Below, one piece after another: positions 14,314 through 22,543 of a stretch of 52,449 bases of DNA. A program made the translations under genes and the position numbers. Under the pieces are notes generated by a model. It searched no databases. It was not told where the DNA came from and was given only the letters and a program-made list of their open reading frames with translations. Position 1 is the first letter of the stretch. Each line of letters begins with the position of its first letter. The DNA lies in assembly GCA_029555965.1 (NCBI GenBank), contig JAKQHY010000195.1, forward strand, positions 1 to 52,449. The letters are read 5' to 3'. This DNA comes from Chloroflexota bacterium (GTDB taxonomy: Bacteria > Chloroflexota > Anaerolineae > B4-G1 > SLSP01).

Positions 14314-16101
14314 ATGAACGATTCCGAATTCAAAATTGAGTGGCTGTTTGTCAGCCTGCGCTGGTTTTTCCTGCTGGCAGTTGCTGCGGTCATCGGCATT
14401 GACGTTATCCTCAATAGCAAGCCGTTTCCCAGCGTGGTGTTGGTCCTGCTGGCTATTGGCGGCGTTTCCAACATGATGACTTTGATTATGCTGCTGCGAA
14501 GTTCACTGGGGCGCGGGACGCGCGCATTGATGCTGCTCCTGGACGTGGTTCAAACGTTGGGGTTCGTTGCCACATCGGGGGGCGCGCAAAGTCCGCTGCT
14601 CTTTGTCTCCATCATCCCCATCAGCACCGCGGCGATGCGTCTTTCCCTTTTCCCTAGTCTCGCCATTGTTGTGACGTTTGTCGTTGCCTATTGGGGGATT
14701 GCCTGGCGTCAGGCAAACCTCTCGCCATCCATGCCTCTCCCTGATCTTCTCTCGATTGCCTTCCCCTATTTTACTAACGGCCTGATCTTGTTGCTGGCGG
14801 GCGGCGCCGTTGCCCTTATTAGCACGCGCCTTAGACAAACCCTGGTGGCCGACCGGGAGCGGCGCGATAAAGAATCGGCAGCCGCTGTCGAAACGGCGCA
14901 CCAGAAGGCGCGCCTCATCTTTGAGTTAGCCAGCACCCTCAGCGCAACGCTCAATTACGAGCGGGTTTTGGAAGCTGCGCTGGATGTCAGTAATGCGGGC
15001 TTACGTGAATTTTATACAACGACCAAAGACCGTGAGATCACGCAGGTGGGGATGATCCTCTTGTTCAGCATGGATCAAAGCCTGTATATCGCCAAATCGC
15101 GCAGCATTTCCACCCAGGATGAGCGCAAACGATTCCCTGGACAGCGCGGTGTCTTATCCGTTTCTATTGAAAAAGCTGAACCGGTCATTACCGACGATCC
15201 TGGGGCGGACCCTGAACTATCGCAGATTTCGGCGTTGCACTATTGCCGCCAGGGAATTGTCGTCCCGTTGCGGGCCGGATTTGAGAGCTACGGCTTGTTG
15301 GTGTTGGGCAGTCCGGAGCCGGATATTTACTCCCCTGATTTTCAGGATTTGTTGGTTGCCATCTGCAACCAGGCGGTCATGGCCCTACAAAACGCCAGCC
15401 TCTATCAGAACTTGATGGATGAAAAGGAGCGCCTGGTGTCGGTGGAGGAGGATGCCCGCAAGAAACTGGCGCGTAACCTTCATGATGGGCCAACGCAAAC
15501 CATCGCCGCGATCGCGATGCGTCTTAACTACATTCGGATGTTGGTGCCGCGCGATCCGACTAAGTCTATTGAAGAACTGGAACAACTGGAAGACTTGGCG
15601 CGTAAGACCACCAAAGAAATTCGCCAAATGCTTTTCACACTACGCCCGTTGATTTTGGAAAGCCAGGGGTTGATTCCCGCGTTGGAACAACTTAAACAGA
15701 AGATTTCTGAGACTGACGCTTTGCCGATTCATTTGGAATTGGACAAGGAGGCCGGGGCGCTGTTGAGTCAGGAAGCCCAGGGCGCCATCTTCTACATCAT
15801 TGATGAGGCGACGACTAATGCGCGTAAACATTCCCAGGCCCGCAATCTCTGGATTCGCTTGTATCGCAAGGGATCGAATATTCTGGCTGAGATTGAGGAT
15901 GATGGCAAGGGATTTGACGTCGCCGCAGTTGAAGCCAGCTATGCGACGCGCGGCAGTCTGGGGATGATGAATCTATATGAACGCGCCACGCTCGTGAAAG
16001 GCAAAACCTTGATAAAATCTGCCAAAGGGCAGGGAACCAAGATTACTGTGACGATTCCCGGTCCGGCCAGCGACACGCCGCTGCCGCCCACGCGCACATG
16101 A
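14314..16101 (+). CDS. NarL/NreB-type sensor histidine kinase with membrane and GAF domains
   Basis: This 595-residue kinase starts with about five to six membrane helices (residues 10-180), then a coiled linker, a GAF-like domain (about 200-365), a HisKA_3 dimerisation domain with phospho-acceptor His390 in ARNLHDGPTQ, and an HATPase domain. The HATPase has an N box (DEATTNARKH), a G box (DDGKGFD) and GSLGMMNLYERA. HisKA_3 kinases pair with NarL-type regulators; none is adjacent and the receivers in this window are not of that type. It probably senses a signal at or in the membrane plus a ligand in GAF. The next gene overlaps its stop by four bases (ATGA), which implies translational coupling. 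Confidence 0.92.
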   Translation: MNDSEFKIEWLFVSLRWFFLLAVAAVIGIDVILNSKPFPSVVLVLLAIGGVSNMMTLIMLLRSSLGRGTRALMLLLDVVQTLGFVATSGGAQSPLLFVSIIPISTAAMRLSLFPSLAIVVTFVVAYWGIAWRQANLSPSMPLPDLLSIAFPYFTNGLILLLAGGAVALISTRLRQTLVADRERRDKESAAAVETAHQKARLIFELASTLSATLNYERVLEAALDVSNAGLREFYTTTKDREITQVGMILLFSMDQSLYIAKSRSISTQDERKRFPGQRGVLSVSIEKAEPVITDDPGADPELSQISALHYCRQGIVVPLRAGFESYGLLVLGSPEPDIYSPDFQDLLVAICNQAVMALQNASLYQNLMDEKERLVSVEEDARKKLARNLHDGPTQTIAAIAMRLNYIRMLVPRDPTKSIEELEQLEDLARKTTKEIRQMLFTLRPLILESQGLIPALEQLKQKISETDALPIHLELDKEAGALLSQEAQGAIFYIIDEATTNARKHSQARNLWIRLYRKGSNILAEIEDDGKGFDVAAVEASYATRGSLGMMNLYERATLVKGKTLIKSAKGQGTKITVTIPGPASDTPLPPTRT

Positions 16102-16820
16102 GTGTTGACCCCGCATTGCTAGAGCGGTGGCTCTGGCTAATCCTTTCCATTGGCACCGCGTTGGTGGTCATCAGCGCGCGGCTGCTCGCCGAAACTCTCG
16201 GCAAGCGCACCCCCATAGCGACGCAATTCCTCGCGTTGTTGGAGCAGCCCTGGCTGGTTCATCCGCTACGCTTGTTTTACGCCATTGGCTTTCCGGCAGT
16301 CGCCCTGTTCTGGCGTGGCGTTCTCACCGAGCGGGGCTTAGGGCTGAAGCCGCTTTCCCTGTCCGCCTTACAGGCGCATTGGGGCGCCTGGGCTGCAGAC
16401 ATCGGTTGGGGCGCTTTGATTGCAAGCGGCCTTTGGCTGATTTTCACCCTGGGGGAGTGGCAGGCGCGTCGGGTCGGTGCGCCCCCACAACTTCACCGCC
16501 ATCGGCTGGATGTTGCTTTGCGCGAAGCTATTTACCATCAGGCGCATTGGGCTTTTTACCGCGAGCCATTTGTGTTGCTGTGGGGCATTTTCCTGGGGGC
16601 GTGGGCTGGATTAGCGCCGGTGGCCCTGGAAGCATTGATCAACCCGGCGCGCTGGAACGACCTGCAATCCCCGGCGCGCAGCCGCGACTTGCTCGTGCGC
16701 GTCGGCTTGGCCGTTGCTGGGGTGCTGCTGTACTTACAGACGCAAAACCTGTGGGTTGCGCTCCTGGTGGATACCGCCGTTGGTTGGGCGTTAGGTCAAT
16801 CTATCGAGTCAAATGAATAA
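16098..16820 (+). CDS. Multi-pass membrane protein, weakly CPBP-like
   Basis: This 240-residue protein has about five to six hydrophobic segments. A region L-R-E-A-I-Y-H-Q-A-H-W-A-F-Y-R and a C-terminal L-Y-L-Q-T-Q-N-L-W-V-A-L-L-V-D-T-A helix recall the CPBP/Abi (Rce1-like) membrane protease family. The catalytic signatures are not intact: EExxxR is replaced, and the final His position reads Asp. It may be an inactive relative or another family. The start overlaps the stop of the kinase gene (ATGA), so it may be an accessory membrane partner of the kinase; this is inference from arrangement alone. Confidence 0.6.
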   Translation: MSVDPALLERWLWLILSIGTALVVISARLLAETLGKRTPIATQFLALLEQPWLVHPLRLFYAIGFPAVALFWRGVLTERGLGLKPLSLSALQAHWGAWAADIGWGALIASGLWLIFTLGEWQARRVGAPPQLHRHRLDVALREAIYHQAHWAFYREPFVLLWGIFLGAWAGLAPVALEALINPARWNDLQSPARSRDLLVRVGLAVAGVLLYLQTQNLWVALLVDTAVGWALGQSIESNE

Positions 16821-16896
16821 ATTGCCCCAACGCCCACGAGACGTTCTGGATGGATTTGTCGAGCTTTCTGAATCCTAAGCAAACCCTCGCGTAGTT

Positions 16897-18249
16897 CTAA
16901 AAGCCGTTTTCGGCGATAACCTGCCGATACCACAGCGCGCTGTCCTTCGGGATACGGCGCTGCGTTTCGTAGTCCACCCAGACGAGGCCGAACCGCTGCG
17001 TGTAGCCCCGCGCCCACTCAAAGTTGTCCATCAGCGACCAAACGAAGTACCCGGCCAGCGGCACGCCCGCCTCAATCGCGCGGTGCGCCGCCGCGAAGTA
17101 ATGCCGCAAATAGCGAATGCGCCGCGCGTCGTGGACATGGCCGTCCGGGCCGGGCGCGTCGCTGTAGCTCGCGCCGTTTTCGGAGATGTAGAGCTGGCGC
17201 GGGCGATAGTCGCGCCAGAGGCGCCACAACACCTCGTACAGCCCGTTGGGATACACTTCCCACCCCATGTCGGTCTTGTCCACCGCGAACGTCGTGGGCG
17301 GCAGGTTGTCCGGCGCGGCAGCGTCGCGCACGATGTTCCGCGAGTAGTGGTTGATCGCCAGGAAATCCAGCGGCGCGGCGATGATTTGCAGGTCGCCCTC
17401 CTTCACAAAGCCCTCTTTGCCCTCCGGCCAGTATCCCAACCGGCGATAATGCTCCACCAGCTCTGTCGGGTAGCCGCGCCCGAACAGCACATCCAGGTAA
17501 CGGCGATTGCTCACGCAGTCTTGCCATTGCGCCAGACGGGCGTCGGCGTTGCTGCCCGACGCGGGCATGTGCAGCCAGTAGTCCGGCGCGATGCCGACTT
17601 CCACGCCGGACACGTTGCGGCGCAACACCTCGACGGCCTGACCGTGCGCCAGCATCAGGTGATGCGTCACCACCGGGCCGAGCGCCGGATCGTTCACGGC
17701 GGGGGCGAACCAGTCATGCTCGTAGCTGAGCACCACTACGTGTGGCTCGTTGAGCGTCATCCAGTGCTTCACCCGGTCGCCCAGCGCGCGGCTGATGACG
17801 TCGGTGTACTCCGCAAACGCCGCAACGGTGGCGCGATTGAGCCAGCCCCCCGCGTCCTGGAGCGGCTGCGGCAAATCCCAGTGATACAGCGTGATGTACG
17901 GCTTGATGCCGGCCTCCAGCAGCGCGTCTACCAGGCGGCTGTAGAAATCCACGCCCTTTTGATTCACCACGCCGCGCCCCGTCGGCAGAATGCGCGGCCA
18001 GGCGACGGAGAACCGGTAGGCCCGCAAGCCCAGGTCGCGCATCAGCGCCACGTCGTCGCGCCAGCGGTGATAGTGATCGCAGGCCACGTCGCCGGTGTGA
18101 CCGTGCATGACGCGCCCCGACGTGTGGACGAATCGATCCCACACCGATTCGCCGCGCCCGTCCTCATCCCACGCGCCCTCAATCTGATAGGCCGCCGTCG
18201 CCGCCCCCCACGTAAATCCTGCCGGAAAAGTCAATTTTGTCTCAGTCAT
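16897..18249 (-). CDS. GH1 beta-glucosidase
   Basis: This 450-residue family 1 glycoside hydrolase has the standard length. The N-terminal signature F-x-W-G-A-A-T-A-A-Y-Q-I-E-G is at 12-25, acid/base Glu168 in TLNEP, and nucleophile Glu357 in ISENG. These enzymes remove glucose or related sugars from the non-reducing ends of beta-linked oligosaccharides such as cellobiose. There is no signal peptide, so it acts in the cytoplasm on imported sugars. The ATG at 18249 is preceded by AGGAGAG; an upstream in-frame extension is encoded by the AACGGATT repeat and is not real protein. No sugar transporter is adjacent. Confidence 0.96.
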   Translation of the reverse strand: MTETKLTFPAGFTWGAATAAYQIEGAWDEDGRGESVWDRFVHTSGRVMHGHTGDVACDHYHRWRDDVALMRDLGLRAYRFSVAWPRILPTGRGVVNQKGVDFYSRLVDALLEAGIKPYITLYHWDLPQPLQDAGGWLNRATVAAFAEYTDVISRALGDRVKHWMTLNEPHVVVLSYEHDWFAPAVNDPALGPVVTHHLMLAHGQAVEVLRRNVSGVEVGIAPDYWLHMPASGSNADARLAQWQDCVSNRRYLDVLFGRGYPTELVEHYRRLGYWPEGKEGFVKEGDLQIIAAPLDFLAINHYSRNIVRDAAAPDNLPPTTFAVDKTDMGWEVYPNGLYEVLWRLWRDYRPRQLYISENGASYSDAPGPDGHVHDARRIRYLRHYFAAAHRAIEAGVPLAGYFVWSLMDNFEWARGYTQRFGLVWVDYETQRRIPKDSALWYRQVIAENGF

Positions 18250-18272
18250 CTGTCTCTCCTGTAATCCTGATC

Positions 18273-18329
18273 TCAACGGATTTAACGGATTCAACGGAAA
18301 AAATCCGTTCAATCCGTTAAATCCGTTGA
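18273..18329. repeat. Repeat family B hairpin (TCAACGGATTTAACGG)
   Basis: TCAACGGATTTAACGGATTC with a following AACGGA (18273-18298) faces its near-perfect inverse (18303-18329), giving a hairpin of about 25 bp. Related words occur at about 26414-26442, 28807-28834, 30500-30526, 35563-35605 and 46067-46125. The last codons and stop of the GNAT gene lie inside the right arm. Confidence 0.88.
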
Positions 18330-18739
18330 AAGAAGATTGTCATCCCCGCGCCCAATTTCTCCGTAGGCCGCCGGGTAAAGCCGTACTTTTCGTAGAACGC
18401 CTCTTTGCCGGCCGCCGCCATCAGGCCGATGACGGCGTTATCCCCGGCGTGCGCCTGGATGTAAGCCATCACGCGCTCCATCAACTGCGCCCCAATGCCC
18501 TGCCCCTGATATTCCGGTCGCACCACCACGTCCTGGATGTAGTAGGCCAGCCCGCCGTCGCCGATGACGCGCGCCATCCCCACCAGCGTCTCGCCCTCGT
18601 AGGCGCAGACGCCATAGAGCGAATTGGGCAACGCCTCCGCGACCACCGCTTCAGGATACGCCCGCCATCCCGTCGTCGCCCGCAGCGCATTGTATTGCGC
18701 GGGGGTGGGTAGGCATTCAATGAAAGTATACTCTTGCAT
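18317..18739 (-). CDS. GNAT family N-acetyltransferase
   Basis: This 140-residue acetyltransferase has the GNAT fold: central strand Y-Y-I-Q-D-V-V-V-R-P-E-Y, acetyl-CoA loop Q-G-Q-G-I-G, and a late A-x-x-F-Y-E-K-Y-G-F helix-strand. The substrate cannot be predicted from sequence. The ATG at 18739 has GGAG about seven bases upstream; a longer version from 18793 would overlap the upstream gene by 26 bases. The final residues Q-R-I and the TAA are read from repeat family B, so the natural C-terminus may have been replaced or trimmed. It lies 28 bases behind the UvrC-like gene on the same strand and is probably co-transcribed. Confidence 0.87.
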   Translation of the reverse strand: MQEYTFIECLPTPAQYNALRATTGWRAYPEAVVAEALPNSLYGVCAYEGETLVGMARVIGDGGLAYYIQDVVVRPEYQGQGIGAQLMERVMAYIQAHAGDNAVIGLMAAAGKEAFYEKYGFTRRPTEKLGAGMTIFFQRI

Positions 18740-18767
18740 AAGAATCTCCAAATCTAACATTTCCCAA

Positions 18768-19865
18768 TCACAAATGCTTTGCCCGGTACTCATAATTCAG
18801 CCGGCCTAACTCCAACAACTCATATTCTACCCCTTCGGTGGGACAGATTACCCGCACACTCCGCGCCGCCGCCCGCAAGGCATCGGCCGCTTTCTCCGGC
18901 GCGTTGCAGATGACCTCTTCCGGCCCGAATGAAGCGTACCGCGTCAGCAGAAACTCGCGGCACGCCTGGGGATAGGTCCCCGCCCCATCCAGCGAATGTA
19001 GCGCCACGTCCAGCATCATCCCCCGCTGAATCGTGACAACCAACGCGCGTCGCGCTTTCGCCGGGCCGAAGTAGACCACATCCTGATCGTAATCCACGTC
19101 GCGCTCCACGATCTGCGGTTGCAAGGTGGCTTCCAGCGCCAGCACCCGCTCCTTGATGCGCTGTGCGCGCTCGAATTCCAGCCGCTCCGCGCACGCGAGC
19201 ATCTCCGCGCGCATGTCGCCCACCAGGTCGGCGTTGGGACGCGCCAGGAACGTCGCGGCGGCCTGCACGATGGCGGCGTAGGCTTCCGGCGTGACGCGCT
19301 CCTCGCAGACGCCGCAGCACGCCCGCAGGTGATAACGCAAGCAAACGTGCGACGGCATCGGGAAGCACGTCCGCAGCCCAAAATGGTCGGCAACGTATTC
19401 CAGCAGCCCGTCGCGGCACTCGCGGGTGAGATACGGGCCGAAACGCTGCTCCACCTCTTTGCCGGCCAGGACTTTGTTCAGACGCAGCTTGCGATAGGGC
19501 AGCAAGCGCGGCAGCCGCTCGTCGGTCAACACGATGTAATGGTAGCCCGTGTCTTCCGGCATCAACATCCGGTTGAAGCGGGGATGATACTGCTTGATGA
19601 GGTTGTTTTCCAGGACCAGGCTCTCCAACTCGGTGTTGACCAGGATCACGTCAATCGCGGCGACAACGGCGACCAGTTTTTCCATGCGACGGTCGCGGCG
19701 CGTCCGGCGCTTGCGGCGCTCCGGGCGGAAGTAGGACGACAGTCGCCGGCGCAGGTTTTTGGCCTTGCCGACGTAGATCACCTTGCCGGCCGCGTCGCGC
19801 ATCAGATAGCAACCGGGCGTGATGGGGTAATGACGAAGTTCAAACTTGAAGGACACAGGGGGCAT
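18768..19865 (-). CDS. UvrC/Cho-like GIY-YIG endonuclease without the C-terminal nuclease
   Basis: This 365-residue protein is homologous to the N-terminal half and more of UvrC. A GIY-YIG nuclease (about 10-95, with P-G-C-Y-L-M and I-Y-V-G-K-A-K-N-L-R-R-R-L) is followed by four clustered cysteines in C-L-R-Y-H-L-R-A-C-C-G-V-C and a UVR-type helix pair with E-R-L-E-F-E-R-A-Q-R-I-K (about 229-240). It then enters the beginning of the second-half region and ends at G-R-L-N-Y-E-Y, where full UvrC continues into its RNase H-like nuclease and helix-hairpin-helix domains. A complete UvrC is about 600 residues. By analogy to Cho it should make only the 3' incision. The terminal stop is clean, so this is an architecture and not an obvious frameshift. 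Confidence 0.85.
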   Translation of the reverse strand: MPPVSFKFELRHYPITPGCYLMRDAAGKVIYVGKAKNLRRRLSSYFRPERRKRRTRRDRRMEKLVAVVAAIDVILVNTELESLVLENNLIKQYHPRFNRMLMPEDTGYHYIVLTDERLPRLLPYRKLRLNKVLAGKEVEQRFGPYLTRECRDGLLEYVADHFGLRTCFPMPSHVCLRYHLRACCGVCEERVTPEAYAAIVQAAATFLARPNADLVGDMRAEMLACAERLEFERAQRIKERVLALEATLQPQIVERDVDYDQDVVYFGPAKARRALVVTIQRGMMLDVALHSLDGAGTYPQACREFLLTRYASFGPEEVICNAPEKAADALRAAARSVRVICPTEGVEYELLELGRLNYEYRAKHL

Positions 19866-19899
19866 TATGTGCCCAAAGCTGTAAAAATCAAGTCACATC

Positions 19900-19972
19900 A
19901 GGACGCAGATTTTCGTGGGTTCACGCAGATTTTCTCTTTTCATCTGCGAAAATCCGTGTGAATCTGCGTCCT
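19900..19972. repeat. Repeat family C, copy 1
   Basis: GGACGCAGATTTTCGTGGG then TTCACGCAGAT is followed by a short spacer and the approximate inverse CATCTGCGAAAATCCG, TGTGAATCTGCGTCC. It can fold into an imperfect hairpin. Related copies lie at 22544-22656 and 30367-30477. Confidence 0.85.
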
Positions 19973-19978
19973 ATTCTA

Positions 19979-20029
19979 TTGACAGATAATCTGTACAGTG
20001 TATAATTTATACAACGTATAAGTTATACA
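19979..20029 (+). promoter_or_regulatory. Promoter and palindromic operators of the tetR-ABC locus
   Basis: A consensus TTGACA (19979-19984) and TATAAT (20001-20006) are spaced by 16 bases. Three palindromes cover this promoter: ACAGATAATCTGT (19982-19994), TGTATAATTTATACA (19999-20013, over the -10 box) and GTATAAGTTATAC (20016-20028). The last two share the half-site GTATAA and are 16-17 bases apart centre to centre. Binding of the TetR protein encoded 25 bases downstream would block transcription, a standard autoregulatory arrangement. Confidence 0.82.
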
Positions 20030-20053
20030 GCATAACTCAATGAAAGGAACCCT

Positions 20054-20668
20054 ATGCCGCGACCGAAGCAGACCGAAGAAGAACGTGACGTGATGCGCGA
20101 GCGCATTCTGGACGCTGCCTACGACTTGTTGATGGAGCAAGGTATGGATGCCCTCACCACACGCGTTATCGCTGAACGGCTGGGCGTGTCGCACATGGTG
20201 TTGTACACCTACTTCGAGAATCACGACGCCCTGGTGCAGGCGCTCCGTGCGCGGTTGCGCGAAGAACGCGAGGCTTCACGCGCCGAGGCGCTGCGGCAGG
20301 CCGAAAACGGGGATGTAGTGGCCGTGATGCGGGACTCCCTGGCGCGCTACACCCAATCGGCCAAAGAACATCCCAAAATGTACACCTTCATGTGGGTCCA
20401 GCCCATCGCCTGCGATCAGACCTGCCCCGAACCGCACCGCCCCTTCCAGGGCAACGTGCGGCACCTGGCGCAGTTGGCGCAACTCGGTATGGAACGCGGC
20501 GTGTTCGCCCAACGCGATCCCACTCTGGCCGCCGCCGCCGTCTTCGCCATCGTCCAGGCGCCCCTGCTTCTTTACCTGAATGGCCGTTTGAACGATGAAG
20601 AGTTGCGGGATCAGCTATCCGTCGAGGCTTTAGAGGCAGCAATGGGATACTTGATGCGTAATTCGTAA
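20054..20668 (+). CDS. TetR/AcrR family repressor
   Basis: This 204-residue regulator has an N-terminal helix-turn-helix (about 15-62: R-E-R-I-L-D-A-A-Y, then L-T-T-R-V-I-A-E-R-L-G-V-S-H-M-V-L-Y-T-Y-F). The C-terminal ligand domain is helical and includes a T-x-x-A-A-A-A-V-F-A-I-V-Q-A segment. It faces its own palindromic promoter and precedes two ABC exporter genes. It most likely represses itself and the exporter until an inducing compound binds. The last three codons and the TAA fall in a CGTAATT tandem repeat, so the C-terminal M-R-N-S is repeat-derived. An AAAGGA site precedes the ATG. Confidence 0.94.
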   Translation: MPRPKQTEEERDVMRERILDAAYDLLMEQGMDALTTRVIAERLGVSHMVLYTYFENHDALVQALRARLREEREASRAEALRQAENGDVVAVMRDSLARYTQSAKEHPKMYTFMWVQPIACDQTCPEPHRPFQGNVRHLAQLAQLGMERGVFAQRDPTLAAAAVFAIVQAPLLLYLNGRLNDEELRDQLSVEALEAAMGYLMRNS

Positions 20669-20698
20669 TTCGTAATTCGTAATTCGTAATTCGTAATT
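20657..20698. repeat. Heptamer tandem repeat (CGTAATT, six copies)
   Basis: Six perfect copies of CGTAATT begin at the codons for the last residues of the TetR protein and run to 20698. They are followed by GCTGACTCAC and TTCGCTCATTCGCTC, which resemble the complement of the AGCGAGTG array at 2763. The TetR stop codon is inside the second copy. Confidence 0.93.
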
Positions 20699-20745
20699 CG
20701 CTGACTCACTTTTTCGCTCATTCGCTCTTTCGCAAGGGGTATTCT

Positions 20746-22500
20746 ATGAAATCATTATTCCGTCTATTCAAGTTTGTGAAACCGTACCGCCGCGACGCGA
20801 TCCTGGCGCTGGTGTTGCTGGTCTGCGTGGTGATCGCCGATCTGGCCGTGCCGCGCTTGACGCAGCGGGTGATTGACGACGGGATCAAGGCGCAGGATAT
20901 GCGTCTGATCCTGACCACGGCGCTGCTGATGTTCGGCGCGTCGGTGCTGGAGGCGGCGTTTTCCGTCGGCAACGTCGCCCTCTCCGTGCGGGTGGGCCTG
21001 AACGCCGGCGCCGACATCCGCAGCGCGCTCGTCCGCAAGGTGCAGACGCTCTCCTTCGGCAACCTGGATCGCCTGCAAACCGGGCAACTGCTCGTCCGCG
21101 CCACCAGCGACATCAACCAGGTGCAGATGATCTTCATGATGGGCCTGCGCATCCTCACGCGCGCGCCGCTGTGGGCGGCCGGCTCGGTGGTGATGCTGGT
21201 GGTCACGACGCCCCGGTTGGCCTGGCTCTGGCTGGCGATGTTGCCGGCCCTGTTTGGGATCATGGCGCTGTTCACCTTCAAGGCGCGGCCCCTGTTCCTG
21301 ATCGTCCAACAAAAGCTGGACAAGCTCAACACCGTGATGCAAGAAAACCTGGCGGGCATCCGCGTGGTCAAAGCCTTCGTCCGCGCCGCACACGAGCAGC
21401 GGCGCTTTGCCCGCGCCAACGACGACCTGATGGCGCAGACCATCCGCGTGCTCAACCTCGTCGTCTTCCTGATGCCGCTGATGATGACCATCACCAACAT
21501 CGCCACCGCCGGCGTGATCTGGTTCGGCGGCAACCTGGCCGTTCAGGGCGACATCACGGTGGGGCAAATCATGGCCGCCGTCAACTACATGATCTTCTCC
21601 CTGTTCCCCTTGATGATGCTGATTGGGATGATCGCGCCCCTGGCGGCGGCGGAAGTCTCCGCGCAACGCATCCTGGAGGTGTTGGACAGCGAACCGGAAG
21701 TGCAGCCGCGCCCCGAAACCCAAGCTCCGGCGGCGCGCGCCGGGCGCGTGGTCTTCTCCAACGTCTGCTTCAGCTACAACCACGGCTGCGCCGACGCCGT
21801 GCTCTCCGGCGTTACTCTGGTCGCCGAACCGGGGGAAACCGTCGCCATCCTCGGCGCGACCGGGTCCGGCAAGTCCAGCCTCATCCACCTCATCCCCCGC
21901 TTCTACGACGTGGCGCAGGGGCAGGTCACGCTCGATGGCGTGGACGTGCGCGACTGGCCGCTCCATGACTTGCGCGCGCAGGTGGGGATGGCGCTGCAAG
22001 AAGCTGTCCTGTTCAGCGGCACCGTGCGCGACAATATCCGCTACGGGCGGCCCGACGCTGCCGACGACGAAGTCATTGCGGCGGCCAAAGCGGCGCAGGC
22101 GCACGACTTCATCATGGCGATGCCCGACGGCTACGACACCCTCGTTGGGCAGCGCGGCGTCAACCTCTCCGGCGGGCAGAAGCAGCGGATGGCGATTGCG
22201 CGCGCGCTGTGCGTCAAGCCGCGCGTCCTCATCCTGGACGACAGCACCAGCGCGGTGGACGTGGAGACGGAGAGCAAGCTTCAAGACGCCCTCGACGAAC
22301 TGCTGCGCACCCAACTGGCGCATCACACCACCGTCTTCGTCGTCGCGCAGCGCATCAGCACCGTCCTCACCGCCGACAAAATTGTGGTACTGGATAAAGG
22401 CCGCATCGCCGATGTGGGCACGCACACCGAACTGCTGGCTCGCAGCCCAATCTACCAGGAAATTTACGAGTCGCAGTTGGGGAATGGAAAGGCGAATTAG
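20746..22500 (+). CDS. ABC exporter half-transporter, degenerate-site subunit
   Basis: This 584-residue protein joins a six-helix exporter membrane domain (about 1-310) to an ATPase domain. Walker A GATGSGKS starts at residue 371 and the signature LSGGQ at about 474. The residue after Walker B is Asp499 (ILDDSTSAVD) in place of catalytic Glu, as in the degenerate-site half of heterodimeric exporters such as TM287 or BmrC. The partner with the normal Glu is the next ABC gene. Together they probably export a lipophilic compound, drug or lipid, under TetR control. The ATG follows the heptamer repeat and an AAGGGG site. Confidence 0.95.
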   Translation: MKSLFRLFKFVKPYRRDAILALVLLVCVVIADLAVPRLTQRVIDDGIKAQDMRLILTTALLMFGASVLEAAFSVGNVALSVRVGLNAGADIRSALVRKVQTLSFGNLDRLQTGQLLVRATSDINQVQMIFMMGLRILTRAPLWAAGSVVMLVVTTPRLAWLWLAMLPALFGIMALFTFKARPLFLIVQQKLDKLNTVMQENLAGIRVVKAFVRAAHEQRRFARANDDLMAQTIRVLNLVVFLMPLMMTITNIATAGVIWFGGNLAVQGDITVGQIMAAVNYMIFSLFPLMMLIGMIAPLAAAEVSAQRILEVLDSEPEVQPRPETQAPAARAGRVVFSNVCFSYNHGCADAVLSGVTLVAEPGETVAILGATGSGKSSLIHLIPRFYDVAQGQVTLDGVDVRDWPLHDLRAQVGMALQEAVLFSGTVRDNIRYGRPDAADDEVIAAAKAAQAHDFIMAMPDGYDTLVGQRGVNLSGGQKQRMAIARALCVKPRVLILDDSTSAVDVETESKLQDALDELLRTQLAHHTTVFVVAQRISTVLTADKIVVLDKGRIADVGTHTELLARSPIYQEIYESQLGNGKAN

Positions 22501-22543
22501 GAATGATGTAGCCGCGATTTCCAAATCGCGTTCTTGTTATTAG

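Noticed and set aside
18768..18900. UvrC-like gene considered as frameshifted
   Set aside because: The following sequence on the same strand is a separate GNAT gene with its own ribosome-binding site; no nuclease-domain motif was found in other frames.
20764..22524. A 586-residue open frame antisense to the first ABC gene
   Set aside because: It is rich in His, Asp, Arg and Gly with no family motifs. It mirrors the GC-biased third positions of the real exporter gene on the other strand.
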